Assembly (NCBI RefSeq): GCF_016658865.1
Contig: NZ_CP067992.1
Coordinates: 1,631,001-1,695,000 of the forward strand
Direction of reading: 5' to 3'
From: Streptococcus mitis
GTDB lineage: Bacteria > Bacillota > Bacilli > Lactobacillales > Streptococcaceae
DNA length: 64,000 bases
Part shown: positions 58,682-64,000 of the stretch, piece by piece
Numbering within the stretch: the first letter of the stretch is position 1
Layout: every line of letters begins with the position of its first letter
Made by a program: the position numbers and the translations under genes
The notes under the pieces: generated by a model
What the model saw: only the letters and a program-made list of their open reading frames with translations
Told to the model about the DNA's origin: nothing
Databases searched by the model: none

Positions 58682-60046
58682 ATGAAAGTTGTTAAATTTG
58701 GAGGTAGCTCTCTTGCCTCTGCTAGTCAATTAGAAAAAGTTTTAAACATCGTCAAAAGCGATTCAGAGCGTCGTTTTGTAGTCGTTTCTGCGCCTGGTAA
58801 ACGCAATGCTGAAGATACTAAGGTTACGGATGCCTTGATTAAATACTACCGCGACTATGTTGCTGGTAACGATATTAGCAAGAGCCAAAACTGGATTATC
58901 GACCGCTATGCTGCTATGGTTAGTGAACTAGGGCTAAAACCAGCTGTTTTAGAAAAAATTTCTAAAAGCATTCGTGCCTTAGCCACTCTTCCTATTGATG
59001 AAAATGAATTTCTCTACGATACTTTCCTAGCAGCCGGTGAAAATAACAATGCTAAATTGATTGCTGCCTACTTTAATCAAAATGGGATTGATGCACGCTA
59101 TGTGCACCCTAGAGAAGCTGGTATTGTGGTCACAAGTGAGCCTGGTCACGCTCGCATCATTCCATCAAGTTATGACAAGATTGAAGAATTGACAAATGCA
59201 AATGAAGTCCTTGTCATTCCTGGTTTCTTTGGAGTTACTAAGGAAAATCAAATCTGTACCTTCTCACGTGGAGGATCAGACATTACAGGTTCTATCATTG
59301 CTGCAGGTGTTAAGGCAGACCTCTATGAAAACTTTACAGACGTTGATGGTATCTTTGCAGCCCACCCAGGCATTATTCACCAACCACACTCAATCCCTGA
59401 GTTGACCTACCGTGAAATGCGTGAGTTGGCTTATGCAGGATTCTCAGTCCTTCATGACGAAGCCCTTCTACCTGCCTACCGTGGAAAAATTCCTCTAGTT
59501 ATCAAGAATACCAACAATCCTGACCATCCAGGTACTCGTATCGTTCTAAAACACAGTAGTGATGAATTTCCAGTTGTGGGAATTGCCGGTGATTCAGGCT
59601 TTGTCAGCATTAACATGTCGAAATACCTCATGAACCGTGAGGTTGGATTTGGTCGCAAGGTTCTGCAAATCCTTGAAGACCTCAACATCGGTTGGGAACA
59701 TATGCCAACAGGTATCGACGATCTTTCAATCATCCTCCGTTCTCGCGAACTAACTCCTATCAAGGAAGAAGAAATCCTTCGTCAGTTGGTTCAAAAGGCT
59801 GAAGTAGACCATGCAGAAATCGAGCACGACCTTTCAATCATTATGATTGTTGGAGAAAAGATGAAGAGCCATATCGGAGTAACTGCTACTGCGACACGTG
59901 CTCTATCTGAAAATAAGATCAACATCCAGATGATGTCTCAAGGTTCTAGTGAAGTGTCTATTATGTTTGTTGTCCATAAGGACCAAGAGAAAGCAGCTAT
60001 TAAAGCCCTATACAATGCCTTTTTCGGTGAAAGCAAGGAAGACTAA
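58682..60046 (+). CDS. lysC: Aspartate kinase
   Basis: A 454-aa monofunctional aspartokinase that makes aspartyl phosphate for the lysine, threonine and methionine pathway. The ATP site motif VVKFGGSSLASA is at about 3-14, with FSRGGSDITGSI (about 197) in the kinase core. Two ACT domains lie at about 305-450 (VGIAGDSGFVSINMS and IMIVGEKMKSHIG). The ACT domains suggest feedback control by an end product. It has its own promoter and is followed two bases later by the DUF956 gene. Confidence 0.95.
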   Translation: MKVVKFGGSSLASASQLEKVLNIVKSDSERRFVVVSAPGKRNAEDTKVTDALIKYYRDYVAGNDISKSQNWIIDRYAAMVSELGLKPAVLEKISKSIRALATLPIDENEFLYDTFLAAGENNNAKLIAAYFNQNGIDARYVHPREAGIVVTSEPGHARIIPSSYDKIEELTNANEVLVIPGFFGVTKENQICTFSRGGSDITGSIIAAGVKADLYENFTDVDGIFAAHPGIIHQPHSIPELTYREMRELAYAGFSVLHDEALLPAYRGKIPLVIKNTNNPDHPGTRIVLKHSSDEFPVVGIAGDSGFVSINMSKYLMNREVGFGRKVLQILEDLNIGWEHMPTGIDDLSIILRSRELTPIKEEEILRQLVQKAEVDHAEIEHDLSIIMIVGEKMKSHIGVTATATRALSENKINIQMMSQGSSEVSIMFVVHKDQEKAAIKALYNAFFGESKED

Positions 60047-60048
60047 GC

Positions 60049-60420
60049 ATGGCTCAATCACTTAACAAAACAGTGCTCCTCAATACGACAGGCACCTCCT
60101 ACCTCTCTATAGCTGGGAAAGTTGGAAAATTCCTTGTCGGAGATCAGGCTTTGGAATTTTACCCCGATGTCAATGTTGAACAATTTATCCAGATTCCTTG
60201 GAGCCATATTAACCAGATTGGAGCCAATGTTACTGGTCGCAAAATCAGTCGTCACTTCGAAGTCTTTACAGACAGAGGAAAATTCCTCTTTGCCTCAAAA
60301 GACTCGGGTACCATTCTTAAAATTGCACGCGAAAAACTGGGCAATGACAAGGTCGTCAAACTTCCGACCCTGATTCAAACCATTAGTCAAAAATTTAAAA
60401 ATCTATTTGCAAAAAAGTAG
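60049..60420 (+). CDS. DUF956 family protein
   Basis: A 123-aa cytosolic protein with a compact beta-rich fold; characteristic segments are LSIAGKVGKFLVGDQALEFY, FEVFTDRGKFLFASKDSG and IAREKLGNDKVVKLP. Members of this family often sit beside mannose-type PTS genes in lactic acid bacteria; here it follows the aspartate kinase gene. Function unknown. The serS promoter begins inside its last codons. Confidence 0.85.
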   Translation: MAQSLNKTVLLNTTGTSYLSIAGKVGKFLVGDQALEFYPDVNVEQFIQIPWSHINQIGANVTGRKISRHFEVFTDRGKFLFASKDSGTILKIAREKLGNDKVVKLPTLIQTISQKFKNLFAKK

Positions 60421-60435
60421 AAACTTTAGTATAAT
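60407..60435 (+). promoter_or_regulatory. Promoter of the serS leader
   Basis: -35 TTGCAA (60407-60412), 17-bp spacer, -10 TATAAT (60430-60435). Transcription would start near 60442 and run through the T-box leader. Confidence 0.8.
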
Positions 60436-60441
60436 CATAGC

Positions 60442-60620
60442 AACGGATAAGTAGGTTATCTTCTTCTTTCAGAAAGTCTGCGGATGCTGCGAGCAGATAG
60501 GAGGGATAGGTGAAATTCTACCGTTAGTAACAATTGCATACACAATCAAGTGCACTCCTGTGAAGTTGGATGGAACCGTGGCCCTGCCACTCCAACGCTT
60601 TGTCAGGTGTGCTTTTTTCA
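60442..60620 (+). promoter_or_regulatory. T-box riboswitch leader of serS
   Basis: The T-box sequence GATGGAACCGTGG lies at 60568-60581. The terminator pairs GCACTCCTG (60552-60560) with CAGGTGTGC (60604-60612), extended by TTGGA/TCCAA, and ends in six T. Upstream, a stem GGTGAAATTCTACC (about 60509-60522) holds a candidate serine specifier TCT followed by A at 60517-60520. Uncharged tRNA-Ser would stabilise the antiterminator and allow serS expression. The specifier is inferred by position only. Confidence 0.88.
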
Positions 60621-60633
60621 TAAAGGAGTTCTT

Positions 60634-61908
60634 ATGTTAGATATCAAACGTATTCGTACAGACTTTGATGCTGTCGCAGAAAAACTGGCTACACGTGGTG
60701 TAGATGCTGCTGTCTTGAATGAGATGAAAGAAATCGATGCTAAACGTCGTGATATTTTAGTCAAGGTTGAAACTCTCAAGGCTGAACGTAACACAGTTTC
60801 AGCTGAGATTGCCCAAGCTAAGCGCAACAAGGAAAATGCAGATGACAAGATTGCTGCCATGCAAACTCTATCTGCTGAAGTCAAAGCCTTGGATGCTGAA
60901 TTGGCAGAAATCGATGCTAAATTGACAGAATTTACCACTACTCTTCCAAATATTCCAGCTGATAGCGTTCCTGTTGGGGTTGACGAAGATGACAATGTGG
61001 AAGTTCGCCGTTGGGGTACTCCACGCGAGTTTGATTTCGAACCTAAAGCTCACTGGGATCTGGGTGAAGACCTTGGCATCCTTGACTGGGAACGTGGTGG
61101 TAAGGTAACAGGAGCTCGCTTCCTCTTCTATAAAGGTCTCGGCGCTCGTTTGGAACGTGCTATTTACAACTTTATGTTGGATGAACATGGAAAAGAAGGC
61201 TACACTGAAGTCATCACACCTTACATGGTTAACCACGATTCTATGTTTGGTACTGGTCAATATCCAAAATTCAAGGAAGATACTTTTGAATTGAGCGACA
61301 GTAATTACGTCCTCATTCCTACAGCTGAAGTTCCTCTGACAAACTACTACCGTGATGAAATCCTTGACGGTAAAGACCTGCCAATCTACTTCACTGCTAT
61401 GAGCCCATCATTCCGTTCTGAGGCTGGTTCAGCTGGCCGTGATACTCGTGGCTTGATTCGTTTGCACCAATTCCACAAAGTTGAAATGGTTAAATTTGCC
61501 AAACCAGAAGAATCTTACGAAGAATTGGAAAAAATGACTGCCAACGCTGAAAACATTCTTCAAAAACTAAACCTTCCATACCGTGTCGTTGCGCTCTCTA
61601 CTGGAGATATGGGCTTCTCAGCTGCCAAGACTTACGACTTAGAAGTTTGGATTCCAGCGCAAAATACTTACCGTGAAATCTCAAGTTGTTCAAATACAGA
61701 AGATTTCCAAGCCCGTCGTGCCCAAATCCGTTACCGTGATGAAGCAGACGGCAAGGTGAAACTCCTTCACACTTTGAACGGTTCTGGACTTGCAGTTGGA
61801 CGTACAGTGGCTGCTATTCTTGAAAACTACCAAAATGAAGATGGTTCTGTGACCATCCCAGAAGCACTTCGTCCATACATGGGTGGAGCTGAGGTTATCA
61901 AACCATAA
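60634..61908 (+). CDS. serS: Seryl-tRNA synthetase
   Basis: A 424-aa class II synthetase. The N-terminal long coiled coil (about 30-100, [20 protein letters not shown]) grips the tRNA-Ser arm. Motif 2 is [20 protein letters not shown] and motif 3 [15 protein letters not shown]. The start [17 protein letters not shown] at 60634 with AAAGGAG is correct; the longer frame from 60550 would run through the T-box terminator. Controlled by the T-box leader upstream. Confidence 0.97.
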   Translation: MLDIKRIRTDFDAVAEKLATRGVDAAVLNEMKEIDAKRRDILVKVETLKAERNTVSAEIAQAKRNKENADDKIAAMQTLSAEVKALDAELAEIDAKLTEFTTTLPNIPADSVPVGVDEDDNVEVRRWGTPREFDFEPKAHWDLGEDLGILDWERGGKVTGARFLFYKGLGARLERAIYNFMLDEHGKEGYTEVITPYMVNHDSMFGTGQYPKFKEDTFELSDSNYVLIPTAEVPLTNYYRDEILDGKDLPIYFTAMSPSFRSEAGSAGRDTRGLIRLHQFHKVEMVKFAKPEESYEELEKMTANAENILQKLNLPYRVVALSTGDMGFSAAKTYDLEVWIPAQNTYREISSCSNTEDFQARRAQIRYRDEADGKVKLLHTLNGSGLAVGRTVAAILENYQNEDGSVTIPEALRPYMGGAEVIKP

Positions 61909-61912
61909 AAAT

Positions 61913-61940
61913 AAGGTTTAGCTATTTCTAGCTAGACCTT
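61913..61940. terminator. Bidirectional terminator between serS and the TDT transporter gene
   Basis: Stem AAGGT-T-TAGCT (61913-61923)/AGCTA-G-ACCTT (61930-61940) followed by TTTTTC on the plus strand. On the minus strand it overlaps the last codons of the transporter gene. Confidence 0.7.
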
Positions 61941-62831
61941 TTTTCGTAACCAATTCATATAAGCGCCCAATACAAAGGATAAAATAATTAAGCAAATAGC
62001 GGTTTCAGCCAGTACCAGATAATCCAGAAATGGAAGTTTCAAAATTCCCTGAGCCATCTTAAGCGAAGTAGCTGTGATAATGGTCGGGAAGGTGAGAGCT
62101 GAAAAGGCTGGTTGGAAACCTTGTTTTAAAATATTAGGCAGGCGAGTCAAAACAAAGAAAAAGAAGGATTGGGAAGATAAAATCATAACTATTAAGACCC
62201 AAGTTGGTAGGCTGGCTCCTCCAACTCGGACTAGAGAAGCCAAGAGTAGAGAAAAAGGAGCACAGTAGATCCCTTCTTGTCCAAGCATGGCTTGTGGGAG
62301 TGGATGTTTCTTTAAATCGCTATAAATAAGCGGGTAGAGATAGAAGGTCAAGAGAAATCCAAAACTCAAGGTCGCATAGGCAATTTCAATGATACCTACA
62401 AGAGGATAGGTCAAGGCTGCTACTGCTATCCCCACATAGAGAACCGTCCAGCTTGGAGTGGCATGAACCCTCCGCCCCGGATAGGCAAATTTGATAGTGA
62501 AACCAGCAATCAGGGCTACATCCAAGAGAAATGAAAACCACCAGAGCCCTTGAGCAACCAAAGGGAAATGAGGAAAGACTCTAAAGACATAAGTCGATAA
62601 AATCATCCCAGCCATGGGAAAGGTGGCCATTCCTGACAAAAGAGGGGGCTTGGTCAACTCTTGCTTGGTTTCTTTCCAATTAAAAAGATGCAGAAGCAAA
62701 AAGTAAATCCACAAAATCAAACCTGCTAGACTCAACAGATGGGACAGAACCGGCAACGTATCTAAAATAAGATTTCCAGCTCCTGCCAAACCTAGCAAAC
62801 AACCAGAAAATACCAAGGGGAGTTTTTTCAT
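61932..62831 (-). CDS. TDT-family (tellurite resistance/dicarboxylate) transporter
   Basis: About 299 aa with around ten membrane helices and the TDT/TehA layout: MKKLPLVFSGCLLGLAGAGN, GMATFPMAGMILSTYV (conserved PM motif) and TLSFGFLLTFYLYPLIY. I prefer ATG 62831 because GGAGG lies five bases ahead; the open frame could start at TTG 62843. TehA-like proteins are anion channels or exporters; the substrate here is unknown. It is convergent with serS. Confidence 0.83.
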   Translation of the reverse strand: MKKLPLVFSGCLLGLAGAGNLILDTLPVLSHLLSLAGLILWIYFLLLHLFNWKETKQELTKPPLLSGMATFPMAGMILSTYVFRVFPHFPLVAQGLWWFSFLLDVALIAGFTIKFAYPGRRVHATPSWTVLYVGIAVAALTYPLVGIIEIAYATLSFGFLLTFYLYPLIYSDLKKHPLPQAMLGQEGIYCAPFSLLLASLVRVGGASLPTWVLIVMILSSQSFFFFVLTRLPNILKQGFQPAFSALTFPTIITATSLKMAQGILKLPFLDYLVLAETAICLIILSFVLGAYMNWLRKKV

Positions 62832-62891
62832 CCTAACCTCCAATAATCATGTTAGTTTCAGTATAGCATAAAAGCGCTTAAATGAGGGGAT

Positions 62892-62923
62892 AAAAAACGA
62901 AGTTGAAAATTCAAGCTTCGTTT
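62892..62923 (-). terminator. Terminator after the acyl-CoA dehydrogenase-like gene
   Basis: A 10-bp stem AAAAACGAAG (about 62893-62902) with CTTCGTTTTT, flanked by A/T runs on both sides, about 15 bp from the stop codon at 62939 on the minus strand. Confidence 0.75.
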
Positions 62924-62938
62924 TTATTCCACTATTTT

Positions 62939-64000
62939 TTAACTCGTTGCTAAGATATGACGCAACTGAACAGCACTTGGAGAAACAATTGGAAGAAAGG
63001 CTCCTTCATTCCAACGACGAATAAATCCAGATGTTGATTTACTAAAGTAGCCTCTACCTCCACCTGCTTGTAACTCTAATAGAAGACTCTGAGCAACAAC
63101 ATCCACAATGTCTATTCTTAACTGAAATAGTTCACGCGGATTGGCAACAAAATAAGACCTGTCAGACAAACCTTGATAAAGCTCTCGACGAATAGCATCT
63201 AACTGTTCGATCTGATGCTTCCACTCATCTGTCAATACACTGCGTTTCACCAAGTCTTTTTCTACTTCTGATAGAGAACGTTCAGCTAAACCAAAAGCTA
63301 GACCAAATTGGTAGCCTAAAAAAGCTGGACGATTTTGTGCCAAAAATTGGTGAGCATCTTTTGATAAAATCCATTCCTCTTTCAAAAGGACCTTATTAAA
63401 AGTCAGAGCAGCCGTGTTTCCTCCTTGAAGAGAAACAAATTCTAAGTCTTCAGAACGACTAAAATTCTCTGCATCTGATGGTACAGCCACCACATAACTT
63501 GTACTTGGATCATCTGTAAAACCTGCCACAAAAATAGTTAAAAATCGATTTCTTCGAGCATTAGTTACCCATGGCAGTCTTCCTTTTAGATACAATTGTC
63601 CATTTTCTTCAAGAACGCGAACATTCAGTTCCTCTAGGTCAGATAGATATTTGACAGCATTGGACAAGGCAGTAGCACCTGCATATTCTCCAGACAAGAG
63701 TTTTTCCAGATAGGTTTCCTTAAAATAGGAGTTATCTGTATGGAGAATATTATCAATTAAAGTGCGTTGTCCCCATGAAATAAAAGAGGCTGTTAAAGAA
63801 TGTTGTGCGAGCTCTGCAAGGATATCAATAACATCTTGATCACTTCCTCCTGAACCTCCAAGAGATGCAGGAATCCCCACACGAAAGGCTCCCTCTGCTG
63901 CAATTTTCTCAATCAACCGTTCTCCAGCTTGACAAGACTGCTTGTCGATTTCATCAGCATGCTGGTCTAACCAGCTCAAAAATTCTTCTGAAAAAAATCC
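62939..64000 (-). CDS. Acyl-CoA dehydrogenase family protein (5' end outside window)
   Basis: The minus-strand frame is open from the stop at 62939 to the window edge (about 353 codons), reading GFFSEEFLSWLDQHADEID at the edge; an ATG start is not in view, so the gene is cut. Features: GIPASLGGSGGSDQDVIDILAEL (acyl-CoA dehydrogenase N-domain), a beta domain with LSDLEELNVRVLEENG...LKGRLPWVTNA, and helical C-domain QLDAIRRELYQGLS. Streptococci do not degrade fatty acids by beta-oxidation, so its substrate is uncertain. Confidence 0.75.
   Translation of the reverse strand, partial: GFFSEEFLSWLDQHADEIDKQSCQAGERLIEKIAAEGAFRVGIPASLGGSGGSDQDVIDILAELAQHSLTASFISWGQRTLIDNILHTDNSYFKETYLEKLLSGEYAGATALSNAVKYLSDLEELNVRVLEENGQLYLKGRLPWVTNARRNRFLTIFVAGFTDDPSTSYVVAVPSDAENFSRSEDLEFVSLQGGNTAALTFNKVLLKEEWILSKDAHQFLAQNRPAFLGYQFGLAFGLAERSLSEVEKDLVKRSVLTDEWKHQIEQLDAIRRELYQGLSDRSYFVANPRELFQLRIDIVDVVAQSLLLELQAGGGRGYFSKSTSGFIRRWNEGAFLPIVSPSAVQLRHILATS

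Noticed and set aside
1-64000. tRNA, rRNA, phage or insertion-sequence genes
   Set aside because: I saw no transposase, integrase or rRNA-like sequence and no clear tRNA cloverleaf; the only mobile-type element recognised is the BOX repeat.

Overview
The window is from a mitis-group Streptococcus (S. mitis, S. pseudopneumoniae or S. pneumoniae). Evidence: a BOX element with the pneumococcal boxA-boxB-boxB-boxC layout, a FabT/FabK/FabM type fatty-acid cluster, low GC, extended -10 promoters (TATGGTAnAAT), and a PsrP-like serine-rich-repeat (SRR) adhesin with its accessory Sec and glycosylation genes. From memory of pneumococcal gene order, the left half resembles the TIGR4 psrP neighbourhood and the right half the prfC-gatCAB-efp-fab-serS block, which lie far apart there. 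The two halves meet upstream of the adhesin gene, so the chromosome is probably arranged differently from TIGR4.

Layout. 1-4.95 kb: housekeeping genes on the minus strand (mscS-like, corA-like, yqeG, yqeH, yhbY, nadD, yqeK). 5.0-7.3 kb: sstT and an aromatic-acid-exporter-family gene on the plus strand, then a BOX element. 7.5-30.3 kb: one long minus-strand glycosylation and export operon. It is read from a promoter near 30.33 kb through nine glycan-modifying genes, secY2, asp1, asp2, asp3, secA2, gtfA, gtfB, asp4 and asp5, to a terminator at 7.5 kb. 30.45-39.83 kb: the SRR adhesin gene, with its own strong promoter and terminator. 39.83-40.54 kb: an intergenic stretch with promoter, terminator and hairpin array. 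40.5-47.8 kb: prfC, a ywaF-like membrane gene, gatCAB, efp, an Asp23-family gene and nusB. 47.9-58.5 kb: the complete type II fatty-acid synthesis cluster. 58.6-64 kb: aspartate kinase, a DUF956 gene, serS with a T-box leader, a TDT-family transporter and a partial acyl-CoA dehydrogenase-like gene.

How the main system works. GtfA-GtfB places the first GlcNAc on Ser/Thr of the adhesin. Gtf3 and the GT2, GT8 and GT-D enzymes extend the glycan. Asp1-3 and SecA2 deliver the glycoprotein to the SecY2 channel, with SecE/SecG-like Asp4 and Asp5, and sortase then anchors it. A roughly 120-residue module resembling the C-terminal part of GtfB occurs eight times in seven proteins of this operon, including one fused to a hexapeptide-repeat acyltransferase.

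Main anomalies. The SRR2 repeat carries three single-base indels (32208, 31914, 31413). Their net effect takes the LPNTG anchor out of frame. The repeat also contains a 1008-bp tandem duplication. An 18-bp perfect palindrome covers the -10 box of the adhesin promoter. Two hairpin-rich arrays sit just downstream of yqeH and prfC.
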